From Phycisphaerae bacterium (GTDB taxonomy: Bacteria; Planctomycetota; Phycisphaerae; UBA1845; UTPLA1), in contig JAJDEC010000222.1 in the NCBI GenBank assembly GCA_029259995.1, forward strand, positions 1 through 8,523: 8,523 nt of DNA, written 5' to 3'. Below are positions 1 to 7,767 of this stretch, piece by piece. Position numbers and translations under genes: made by a program. The notes under the pieces are model-generated. The model was not told where the DNA came from, did no database searches, and saw only the letters and a list, made by a program, of their open reading frames with translations. Position 1 is the stretch's first letter. Each line of letters opens with the position of its first letter.

Positions 1-183
1 GTTGTCGGTCGCGTAGAGATACTGCGCCGCCGCGAGTTCCCGAACGTTGGTTCCGCAAACAAGTGCCTGACCGTTGGCGCGGGCCGCACTGAGGGACGGC
101 AGCAAAACGCTGATCAGGATTGCAATAATGGCGATGACTACGAGCAACTCAAGCAGCGTGAATGCGCGTCGATACTCAGGCAT
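1..183 (-). CDS. Type IV prepilin-like protein, N-terminal fragment (cut by window edge)
   Basis: Only the first 61 codons lie in the window; the rest continues past the left edge. The product begins MPEYRRAFTLLELLVVIA, the class III signal of type IV pilins and type II secretion pseudopilins. It has a short basic leader (RR), a cleavage site before Phe8 with Ala in place of the usual Gly at -1, Glu at mature position 5, and a hydrophobic helix to about residue 29. A prepilin peptidase would remove the leader and methylate the new N-terminal Phe. The following region (SAAR, a single Cys, then an ATDN end) resembles the large planctomycete group of prepilin-like proteins, whose role is mostly unknown. 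The start is supported by AGGAAGG six bases upstream. The protein would sit in the inner membrane or in a pilus or pseudopilus fibre. The family call is firm; the specific function is not. Confidence 0.9.
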   Translation of the reverse strand, partial: MPEYRRAFTLLELLVVIAIIAILISVLLPSLSAARANGQALVCGTNVRELAAAQYLYATDN

Positions 184-457
184 GCGGCACCTTCCTAATT
201 GGACAGATACTCTCAGATCCGTCGGATTTATGTGTCGGTCGCCCCTTGCTGATTGATGCATTTTATCCGATGGGACAATCGTGCAGAAGCGTGAGAATCG
301 AGCCATTGACTGGACAAATGTAACAATCGGCTGGCAGATCGGTATGATTCTACGACTCGCGCAGGACTTCCCGAGTCTCTCATTGATGGTTTCGAATATC
401 TACGATGTGACTGATTGCATAAAGTTCATGCAGCGGAATCATGCATCATGTCGTCGA
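184..457. other. Intergenic region between AraC-type gene and prepilin-like gene
   Basis: These 274 bases separate the AraC-type stop codon from the prepilin start. They should hold the prepilin promoter. Apart from the ribosome binding site at 190-196 I see no convincing -35/-10 pair, no GC-rich terminator after the regulator, and no conserved RNA. A short ATCCG-T-CGGAT palindrome lies near 216-226. A TGCATGA heptamer occurs twice near 428-448 on the minus strand. I give no function to either. Confidence 0.5.
190..196 (-). promoter_or_regulatory. Ribosome binding site of the prepilin-like gene
   Basis: The minus strand reads AGGAAGG, six bases before the ATG at 183. It is one of only two clear Shine-Dalgarno sequences in the window, and it fixes the start of the prepilin leader. 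Confidence 0.75.
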
Positions 458-1318
458 TCATTCTGCACTGGGCGGCGTATTTCGAAATGCGCTGGGCGAT
501 TGTCGCGTTACGCGCTTGAAGACGCGGCAGAAATAGCCGACGTCTGCGAACCCGCAGCGAACGGCGACCTCACTCACGGTGAACGGATAGCGACGGAGCA
601 AGAGCTTCGCACGATCGATTCGTACTGCCGTCAGGTAATCGGTAAAACGTGTGTTTCCTTCAGACTTGAAGATGCGAGACACGTGATTGGGTGTGATTCT
701 GAAGCGGCCCGCGACGGAATCCCGCGTCACGGGTTCGTGATAGTTGTGCTGAAGAAAAACGCAGAGATTCTGAAAGAGGCGTCGAGACTTGCTCGTCGTG
801 TCGGTACCCGTTCGGCGCAACTCGTGGGCGATGCAATACAACAATCCGTTCGACAAATGGGACAGGGCCGCTGATCGTCGATCGTTGCGCACAAGTTCCA
901 GGATGGCATCGAGTGTCTTGTGTGCGGGGCCGCCGAATGATCGTGGAACGGCAAGCTTTTCGGCGACCACTGTGCTGTCACTGTCGCGTTTGCTGACGAC
1001 GCGACTGGCGCCGACATGCTGCTTGCCGAAGGTCAAGTGGATGGCTTCCATCGGCGGCCGCCACGTGGGTTTGGTCCAGCAGTCGGGCGGCGAAAAGACG
1101 GCTTCGCCGGGCCGGGCGCGGATCTTGACGATTTCGTCGTCACGTTCGATTTCGACTTCGTATTGGCCTCGAATGGGAATGGCCAGGATCGGAAAGTGGA
1201 CGACGAAGGCGAGCTCCGGCGGCTCCAACGTATCGCCGGCGATATGCACGGCGCGGATCGGATGCCGCCGAACCAGATCGGTAAACAATTCAGCCAGCTG
1301 TAATGGGGACAAACTCAT
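458..1318 (-). CDS. AraC-family transcriptional regulator
   Basis: This 286-residue protein has the usual two-part build of the AraC/XylS family. Residues 1 to about 170 resemble a cupin-type sensing domain: a beta-rich stretch with PIRGQYEVEIE and RARPGEAVFSPPDCW, the latter like the conserved PGxxxxxPP turn of AraC ligand pockets. Residues 181-280 form the DNA-binding domain with two helix-turn-helix units. The first spans roughly PVTRDSVAGRFRITPNHVSR, and the second covers residues 247-279 and includes CGFADVGYFCRVFKR followed by QSPSAFR, the family signature. The glycine usually found just before SP is replaced by Arg. No clear Shine-Dalgarno sequence precedes the ATG, but the sensing domain is complete from this start. 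The ligand cannot be read from the sequence. An inverted repeat with overlapping direct repeats lies 52-82 bases upstream and could be its own operator. The prepilin-like gene downstream is a possible target. Confidence 0.93.
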   Translation of the reverse strand: MSLSPLQLAELFTDLVRRHPIRAVHIAGDTLEPPELAFVVHFPILAIPIRGQYEVEIERDDEIVKIRARPGEAVFSPPDCWTKPTWRPPMEAIHLTFGKQHVGASRVVSKRDSDSTVVAEKLAVPRSFGGPAHKTLDAILELVRNDRRSAALSHLSNGLLYCIAHELRRTGTDTTSKSRRLFQNLCVFLQHNYHEPVTRDSVAGRFRITPNHVSRIFKSEGNTRFTDYLTAVRIDRAKLLLRRYPFTVSEVAVRCGFADVGYFCRVFKRVTRQSPSAFRNTPPSAE

Positions 1319-1369
1319 GTTGTTCGAATGAGGATGATATCGAGTTCAACCCCTTGCCGTCGATAGTGC

Positions 1370-1390
1370 AATCGAGGATCAGACTCGATT
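1370..1390. promoter_or_regulatory. Inverted repeat upstream of the AraC-type gene
   Basis: A perfect inverted repeat, AATCGAG-N7-CTCGATT, lies in the 111-base gap between the YkgJ-like stop codon and the AraC-type start. GAGGATCA occurs at 1374-1381 and again at 1393-1400, a 19-base period close to two helical turns, as AraC-family proteins often need. It may be an operator for autoregulation. It could instead be a weak stem at the end of the YkgJ-like transcript, but no U-rich run follows it on the minus strand, which makes a terminator less likely. Confidence 0.35.
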
Positions 1391-1429
1391 CGGAGGATCA
1401 CCGGATTGCCGGATGGCCGTACTGGGGTT

Positions 1430-2713
1430 TCAGAGAATGCGATATCGACGAATCAAACGGATCAGACCGTTTTCGTGCGTCAGGTGATTCTGGCGAAGCC
1501 TGGCTGACTTCGCCCCCAATTCCGGTGCGCGGCCGGCGGTGCGATCCACCGTGGAAACGGCGTCCCGCAGGTCCTGGATCGTCATTTCGACACGCCCGGC
1601 CGTTGCGGCGTTTCGACGGGTGAACCATCCGATAACGGCGATCGACAGCAATGCCGCTCCGAGTCCGTTGAGCATCGGCCAGTCGTAATAGGCGGCGCCG
1701 AAACCGCCGTGATTGGAAATTCGCGATTGCAGATATCGCGTGAGCAGGTTTGCGGCTTCGGCCGCGTCGTTCGTGGGTATCGGCTCGATGTTGATGATCT
1801 GCTCGAATGTCGCCTTGCCTTCTTCGGGGCGCAGCTGGGGAATGACGCCCTTGCCGCCCAGCATGATTCTGGCGAGCTTCAGCTGTCGAAACCGAAATCG
1901 GAGAGATTGCCAGTATCCCATGCGGGACTCGGCAAATTGCAAATACATGCTGTGGGCGAACACGGCCTGATGCAGGAGCTTGGTCTGCGTTCTGAGTGGA
2001 TCGGACGAGCCGTCGTCAAATTCCACGACGGCGTTCGGCAGATCGTCCGACAGCATGTCGATCAGTTCCGCGAGGCGCGGGCCGTCGAATCGACTGAGCT
2101 GCGCCTGGTTGAGCGTCGAGACAATGATGTGAAGCCCCGTGATTCGTTCGTCAAAGGATCGACGCTCATTGGTGATCCACTTGTCCAGGCGTGTCAGGAT
2201 TCGATCCAGCGTGGATCGATCGATCATCAAGTTATGTGCGAAGGCGACGTCGTCGGGCTCGTCGCGAAACAGAGCCGGCGTTTTCTTGCAGATTGTGTCT
2301 GCGACGTACTGAATGTCCCGTCGATGTGACGCCAGCGCCACGCCTTCGCTTCGTGTGACGGTCGGACAATCGAAGCGCAGGCCGGCACGCAACGAATCCG
2401 ATTCACGCTCGAGTGTGAACGGGTAGATCTGGCATGCCAGAGGCTTGGCCTGCATTCCCAGATCGGCGTGAATCCGGCATTTGCCATCGTCCATCAGAAA
2501 GACGCAGCCGCCACCCGGGACATGATTGAGGACGATCCCGCTCGAATGCCGTACATAGGGATCCGTGCCGAGCTTTTGGCTCCAGCCCTGTTCGTCGATG
2601 CGCCGCCGATCGTCGGCCGTCAGATGCACAACGAGTTCCCGGCAGCATTTCGTGCAGGCCCGGCAACTCCAGGACTGTGACTTGATCTCGGGGATGATGA
2701 CAGGCAGCTTCAT
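1430..2713 (-). CDS. YkgJ/FliB-like cysteine-cluster protein
   Basis: This 427-residue protein carries the CxxCxxCC motif of the YkgJ family at its N-terminus: Cys17, Cys20, Cys23 and Cys24. Cys70, Cys79 and Cys94 follow, the last inside PLACQIYPF. This is the putative zinc- or iron-binding domain of PF03692. Its length, and a hydrophobic stretch at about residues 347-364 near the C-terminus, resemble FliB-type proteins (flagellin lysine N-methylase) more than the small stand-alone YkgJ proteins. No flagellar gene is near, so methylation of flagellin is not implied. The hydrophobic stretch could be a buried helix or a membrane anchor with a basic 60-residue tail beyond it. The start is ATG with only a distant GGAG upstream. 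The gene begins 62 bases after the previous stop codon. The domain call is firm; the reaction is unknown. Confidence 0.88.
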   Translation of the reverse strand: MKLPVIIPEIKSQSWSCRACTKCCRELVVHLTADDRRRIDEQGWSQKLGTDPYVRHSSGIVLNHVPGGGCVFLMDDGKCRIHADLGMQAKPLACQIYPFTLERESDSLRAGLRFDCPTVTRSEGVALASHRRDIQYVADTICKKTPALFRDEPDDVAFAHNLMIDRSTLDRILTRLDKWITNERRSFDERITGLHIIVSTLNQAQLSRFDGPRLAELIDMLSDDLPNAVVEFDDGSSDPLRTQTKLLHQAVFAHSMYLQFAESRMGYWQSLRFRFRQLKLARIMLGGKGVIPQLRPEEGKATFEQIINIEPIPTNDAAEAANLLTRYLQSRISNHGGFGAAYYDWPMLNGLGAALLSIAVIGWFTRRNAATAGRVEMTIQDLRDAVSTVDRTAGRAPELGAKSARLRQNHLTHENGLIRLIRRYRIL

Positions 2714-2775
2714 GAACGAATGAAGACTCCGACGCCGATTTTTTCAACCAACGGAAATTCGGAACCGCGATTCCC

Positions 2776-3249
2776 CTAGCGCGGCGTGTATTGTACGAGC
2801 CGCCGAAGCCGCATCGGAAGGGGCGTCAATAGCGGCAGTTCCTTTGGTCCATAAGGGGTCAACAGTGGCCGCCTCGGCCGATGGTCGTGAAGTACGAATG
2901 CAAGGCGAACGCGCGTGCCGGCGATGTCCTCGTAGTAGTTCGCGACGCGCTCGTTGCCGTCGTCGTTGAGAAACACTTCAAAGCTCGCGACTTCATCATT
3001 GGGCCCGAGTTGATAGCCCGATGCGGACTGACCGAAGTCCCCGATGTACATGTGACGATCGCGATCCGTGATCACGAGTTCGATGACGGCGATCGACGAG
3101 AGGCCGGCGCTCGTCATGGAGACGGCCCGCTCGCGACGATCCTGATCGAGATCCAGCGCAATCAGGCCATGCTGCTCCGTGACAGCCTGATCGAACATCT
3201 CGTCCGAGACGTCCAGCGGATGCACGCCGATGATCTTGACGTTGGGCAT
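2776..3249 (-). CDS. Hypothetical protein, 157 residues
   Basis: I do not recognise this protein. It is soluble-looking and acidic in the first two thirds, with no signal peptide or membrane segment. Residues 1-105 look like alternating strands and helices, with stretches such as HPLDVSDEMFDQAV and MYIGDFGQSASGYQL. The last 35 residues are basic and proline-rich (HDHRPRRPLLTPYG, then LRRLVQYTPR), which suggests a flexible or nucleic-acid- or membrane-facing tail. The ATG has no clear Shine-Dalgarno sequence. It is accepted as a gene because its strand matches its neighbours, it fills the space between two better-supported genes (127 and 62 bases away), and no competing frame codes for a recognisable product. 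No function is proposed. Confidence 0.72.
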   Translation of the reverse strand: MPNVKIIGVHPLDVSDEMFDQAVTEQHGLIALDLDQDRRERAVSMTSAGLSSIAVIELVITDRDRHMYIGDFGQSASGYQLGPNDEVASFEVFLNDDGNERVANYYEDIAGTRVRLAFVLHDHRPRRPLLTPYGPKELPLLTPLPMRLRRLVQYTPR

Positions 3250-3331
3250 GACAGATGTCGATTCAGATTGAATGATCTATTGGGGTGGCGCAATCAGCAT
3301 CACGCCAATGAATGCCAAGTGCGTCCAACAA

Positions 3332-3353
3332 GATCGCGAGGCGGATCGCGATC
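3332..3353 (-). terminator. Possible stem-loop terminator after the exported-protein gene
   Basis: A perfect 8-base inverted repeat, GATCGCGA with TCGCGATC, has a 6-base loop and lies 23 bases beyond the stop codon at 3377. On the minus strand the stem is followed by TTGTTGG, which is only weakly U-rich. It could end the transcript, partly reduce read-through into the 157-residue gene, or protect the mRNA end. The GATC and CGATCG content may be incidental. Confidence 0.4.
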
Positions 3354-3376
3354 GATGCGTCCTCAGTCGAGTCGTT

Positions 3377-4099
3377 TCAGCGGAAGTTTCCGAGTTCGGG
3401 GCGGATCAGCAGTTTCTGAATCATCAGGTAGTTGACGCCGCGATACTCCGTCACTTCGCCGCTGACGACGAAGACGACGGATTTGCGACCGCCCTCGGCG
3501 ATGATCTCCATGTCTTCAAGCAGACGATTCGGAATCAGGCGCAACGGTACTTCGACGGGGCCTTCTCCGCGGCTTTCGAACGTGTACGTCAGAAAGTCGC
3601 CGTCGCGCGTCAGCCGACCGGCACGATCGACGATTCTCGATCCGTCGGGCATCAGCTTGCGATCCACGGGGCGAATCGAATTGTCAGGGATCGCCGCCTC
3701 GGAGATCGCCGTGCGTTTGACGCGCGTTGTTCCCGGCGTCTGCGGCGGGATGATGGCGCGATCGGTATCCTGTCGTTTCTGGAGGCGCTTCAGCACGTCG
3801 CTGGGCGAAGTGCGTCGTCGTGGCTCAGGACCATCGATGGATCCAGTACGCGGGGGCGCTGGGCGGATCGAACTGCCGTCCGTACTTGCGGCATTGACTG
3901 CGGGCTTGTCGCCGGTCGCGGATTGATTGGCCGTAATCGGCGTCGCGGGTTTGGGCGCTGATGCATTCGATCCGTCAGTGGATTTCGCCGGCGGCGTGTC
4001 GACTTCGCGCATCTGGCCGGCGTTCCTGGAATCAGCGTTCTGAAGCGGCGCACTAGATGCGATCAAGAGCGCGGCTGCGAGTATCGTCTGCGTGAACAT
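3377..4099 (-). CDS. Exported protein of unknown function with disordered linker
   Basis: This 240-residue protein opens with a short signal peptide (MFTQTILAAALLIASSA), so it is probably exported. The next roughly 75 residues are rich in Pro, Ser, Thr, Ala and Asn and look disordered. A basic stretch, EPRRRTSPSDVLKRLQKRQ, comes next. A compact C-terminal domain covers about residues 130-240, with strand-like segments DGDFLTYTFES, VEVPLRLIPNRLLEDME and VVFVVSGEVTEYRGVNYLMI. The last segment resembles the strand pattern of small OB-like or beta-barrel domains, and I believe similar ends occur in other planctomycete proteins, but I cannot name the family. The start is strongly supported by AAAGGAG six bases upstream. 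It begins 91 bases after the DUF255 gene and may be co-transcribed with it. Confidence 0.82.
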   Translation of the reverse strand: MFTQTILAAALLIASSAPLQNADSRNAGQMREVDTPPAKSTDGSNASAPKPATPITANQSATGDKPAVNAASTDGSSIRPAPPRTGSIDGPEPRRRTSPSDVLKRLQKRQDTDRAIIPPQTPGTTRVKRTAISEAAIPDNSIRPVDRKLMPDGSRIVDRAGRLTRDGDFLTYTFESRGEGPVEVPLRLIPNRLLEDMEIIAEGGRKSVVFVVSGEVTEYRGVNYLMIQKLLIRPELGNFR

Positions 4100-4105
4100 T
4101 ATCGT

Positions 4106-4112
4106 CTCCTTT
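4106..4112 (-). promoter_or_regulatory. Ribosome binding site of the exported-protein gene
   Basis: The minus strand reads AAAGGAG, six bases before the ATG at 4099, the best Shine-Dalgarno match in the window. A bulged stem-loop at 4117-4134 lies immediately upstream of it. Confidence 0.8.
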
Positions 4113-4116
4113 GTCG

Positions 4117-4134
4117 GTCCGCGTGGCGCGGGAC
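4117..4134 (-). other. Small stem-loop just upstream of a ribosome binding site
   Basis: GTCCGCG pairs with CGCGGGAC around a TGG loop, with one bulged base. It lies between the DUF255 stop codon and the AAAGGAG of the next gene. It could limit read-through or protect a processed 5' end. The short stem and GC-rich setting mean chance is possible. Confidence 0.3.
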
Positions 4135-4190
4135 GAGCTGCGATGGCCGTCCGTGGCGAGCATCGCGATGAACGTGCGGCATTCAGATGA

Positions 4191-6494
<2,304 letters not shown>

Positions 6495-6500
6495 CGGCCC

Positions 6501-6506
6501 AGTATA
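6501..6506 (-). promoter_or_regulatory. -10-like TATACT just before the DUF255 start
   Basis: The minus strand has TATACT ending six bases before the ATG at 6494. No ribosome binding site lies between them and there is no good -35 hexamer. If used, transcription would start at or near the A of the ATG, giving a leaderless mRNA. The match may be chance. Confidence 0.25.
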
Positions 6507-6541
6507 GGGAAGCTTGGACGCGGCGGCCACGTGATGCCTCG

Positions 6542-7036
6542 TCAAACGCGACTGGCGTCACTTGTCGGGCGATTCGTTTCGCATTGCCAGCAGATTTCGA
6601 ACATCCCTGGATTTTCTTCGCTGCATGTCGGGCAGATCCAGTCGGCGCCCGGATCATGCGGCGGAAGCTCGAACACGCCGTCCTTCAGTTTGCGAACGGC
6701 GTCAACAGCTTCGAAGTAAAGGCTGCGGAGGACGCCCACGCGCGTATCCTTGTGCGTTGCGGAGTAGAGCCCGTAGAGCTGGGCGGCGGCGCCCGTCACT
6801 TCGACGAATGGAATCTTCACGCGACGCAGCGCATCCCGGACTTCCGGCGTCAACAACACTTCCTTACCGTCGGCGATCAGGGCCGGAAAGTCGCCCTTGG
6901 GCACGAACGACTCGTATTCGTAGGCCGTGCCGCATTCGGGGCATTTTCGCTCCATCAATCCGCCCAGCGGGTAGCTGCATTTCATGCATCGCAGGCCGAG
7001 ATCGGGCGTCGGGATGGCGTCGATGTCGAAGGGCAT
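6542..7036 (-). CDS. Small protein with a zinc ribbon at one end and a RanBP2-type zinc finger at the other
   Basis: This 164-residue protein has two metal-binding modules. Near the N-terminus Cys17-x2-Cys20 and Cys32-x2-Cys35 form a zinc ribbon (LRCMKC, then RKCPECG). At the C-terminus, WICPTCSEENPGMFEICWQC fits the RanBP2-type pattern exactly: Trp133, Cys135, Cys138, Asn142, Cys149, Cys152. The middle, about residues 45-125, mixes strands and helices (FPALIADGKEVLLTPEVRDALRRVKIPFVEV) and might be a diverged DUF2007-like signal-transducing domain, but I cannot confirm that. No signal peptide or membrane segment is seen, so it is probably cytoplasmic. Such fingers usually bind RNA or protein. 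The ATG has no obvious ribosome binding site. The next gene, the DUF255 lipoprotein, starts 47 bases after this stop codon, so co-transcription is likely. Specific function unknown. Confidence 0.85.
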   Translation of the reverse strand: MPFDIDAIPTPDLGLRCMKCSYPLGGLMERKCPECGTAYEYESFVPKGDFPALIADGKEVLLTPEVRDALRRVKIPFVEVTGAAAQLYGLYSATHKDTRVGVLRSLYFEAVDAVRKLKDGVFELPPHDPGADWICPTCSEENPGMFEICWQCETNRPTSDASRV

Positions 7037-7090
7037 GACATTATTCTAGCGTATTGATTCACTGATTCGCGAGAGATTGAGCTTGGAGGC

Positions 7091-7111
7091 GAGTGCGGGC
7101 GTCTCGCCCGC
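7091..7111 (+). repeat. Outer palindrome, left copy
   Basis: GCGGGCG-TCT-CGCCCGC at 7095-7111 is a perfect 7-base-pair stem with a 3-base loop, preceded by GAGT. It is the inverted counterpart of the palindrome at 7504-7520. Over 21 bases the two match at 19 positions, and both differences change partner bases in the same stem pair, so pairing is kept. Confidence 0.85.
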
Positions 7112-7193
7112 CAATCCTTGTTCTTTTTGTTCTTCACGGAATCTCGGGACGACGACGTATTACACCCTGAATGTTGGATTGTGCGCTGCGAAA

Positions 7194-7280
7194 GATCCCG
7201 GAGGGATCCATTGAGAATAGCCCAACGATTTATCGCTGGGGCACGCTCCAAGTACCAACTTCCGTCCCGTTGGGACGGAA
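7194..7280 (+). repeat. Stem-loop module, left copy (three stem-loops)
   Basis: Three stem-loops occur in order. GATCCC-GGA-GGGATC lies at 7194-7208. CCCAACGAT-TT-ATCGCTGGG lies at 7221-7240, with one A/C mismatch on this strand that becomes a G-U pair on the other. TTCCGTCCC-GTT-GGGACGGAA lies at 7260-7280, a perfect 9-base stem. The linker at 7212-7226 (TGAGAATAGCCCAAC) matches the minus strand of 7365-7379 at 14 of 15 positions, so this copy and the one at 7304-7397 share ancestry. Confidence 0.85.
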
Positions 7281-7302
7281 TGAGTGCCACGCGCCTGGCT
7301 CA
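7281..7302. repeat. Central stem-loop of the mirrored array
   Basis: TGAGTGCCA pairs with TGGCTCA around CGCGCC, with unpaired bases in the left arm. Its centre, near 7292, coincides with the symmetry axis of the two stem-loop modules. Confidence 0.6.
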
Positions 7303-7303
7303 C

Positions 7304-7397
7304 GCCGTCCCTCCGGGACGGCATTGCGAGGGAAAACGCTCGTCGCAATCCCAGCCTTCAAAAGGTTGGGCTATTTTCATTTCGTCCCTGCCGGGAC
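7304..7397 (-). repeat. Stem-loop module, right copy in inverted orientation
   Basis: This is the inverted counterpart of 7194-7280. GCCGTCCC-TCC-GGGACGGC lies at 7304-7322, a perfect 8-base stem. CCCAGCCTT-CAA-AAGGTTGGG lies at 7350-7370, with one G-U pair. GTCCC-TGCC-GGGAC lies at 7384-7397. Read on the minus strand, the order and spacing match the left copy. The inner stem of the middle hairpin differs from its partner (CCTT/AAGG against CGAT/ATCG) while remaining paired. Confidence 0.85.
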
Positions 7398-7466
7398 TTT
7401 GTGGAATGCCGCCGCCGCGTCGACAAGAGCCGTCAACGGTCCCCGCAAACTCGTGATGAACCTTTT

Positions 7467-7481
7467 CTTGCGGGCGAGACG
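7467..7481 (-). repeat. Degenerate extra copy of the outer palindrome
   Basis: CTTGCGGGCGAGACG matches CTTGCAGGCGAGACG at 7501-7515 with one difference, 34 bases away in the same orientation. The expected right arm is lost; GTCGAC follows instead. This looks like a decayed or truncated copy. Confidence 0.6.
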
Positions 7482-7503
7482 TCGACGAGTCCTCGGGCTT
7501 CTT

Positions 7504-7524
7504 GCAGGCGAGACGCCTGCACTC
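7504..7524 (-). repeat. Outer palindrome, right copy
   Basis: GCAGGCG-AGA-CGCCTGC at 7504-7520 is a perfect 7-base-pair stem followed by ACTC. It is the inverted counterpart of 7091-7111. I recall palindromes of this GCnGGCGAGACGCCnGC type in intergenic DNA of several bacterial groups, but could not check this here. Confidence 0.85.
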
Positions 7525-7560
7525 CCCTTGTGTTGTCTCCCATCAATCGCGGACTCGGAT

Positions 7561-7615
7561 CAAAGAAAGTTGGCCCGACCGCCTGGTTTGTGTGAGGGAC
7601 CAGGCGACCGGGCCA
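7561..7615 (-). terminator. Probable intrinsic terminator of sppA
   Basis: Arms at 7571-7587 and 7599-7615 form a 17-base stem with an 11-base loop. On the plus strand two adjacent positions are A/C mismatches. On the minus strand both become G-U wobble pairs, so only the minus-strand RNA pairs fully. After the stem the minus strand continues ACTTTCTTTG, a short U-rich tail. It lies about 260 bases beyond the sppA stop codon and before the next gene on that strand, as expected for a terminator. Confidence 0.65.
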
Positions 7616-7767
7616 GAGGGTGGAGTGGGGTATCGTGTGATCGGTCGTCGCTGCGGCGAATAGGGGGCGACTCAACGCCTCCGATCCGCCTCGTTGCGAC
7701 CAGCGATCGTGTCTCTCAGTTCAGTTCCTCAGCAGGTTCCAGGTAGTCTGGTGTTTCGCATCGAGAA

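Noticed and set aside
281..874. Plus-strand open frame overlapping the AraC-type gene
   Set aside because: About 70 percent of it is antisense to the regulator's DNA-binding domain, and it has no recognisable motif or ribosome binding site.
1709..2329. Plus-strand open frame opposite the YkgJ-like gene
   Set aside because: It is antisense to a gene supported by a full cysteine motif. The translation has no domain signature.
6495..6545. TTG start 17 codons upstream for the DUF255 gene
   Set aside because: The TTG overlaps the end of the zinc-finger gene and would bury the lipoprotein signal behind 17 extra residues. The ATG at 6494 gives a normal signal peptide.
7091..7524. CRISPR array
   Set aside because: The repeats are short palindromes in mirrored order with irregular spacing, not identical direct repeats with even unique spacers, and no cas gene is present.
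7091..7524. Complete insertion sequence
   Set aside because: The inverted ends resemble terminal repeats, but there is no transposase frame inside and no visible target-site duplication.
7641..7740. Long imperfect inverted repeat between GATCGGTCGTCGC and TTGCGACCAGCGATC
   Set aside because: The arms match only with gaps and shifts, so chance in GC-rich sequence is a sufficient explanation.
7171..7746. Plus-strand open frame of 191 codons in the gap beside sppA
   Set aside because: It crosses six hairpins, the outer palindromes and the terminator stem. Its translation (for example AGETPALP across a palindrome) only reflects the repeats, and the base-pairing changes fit an RNA or DNA structure, not a protein.
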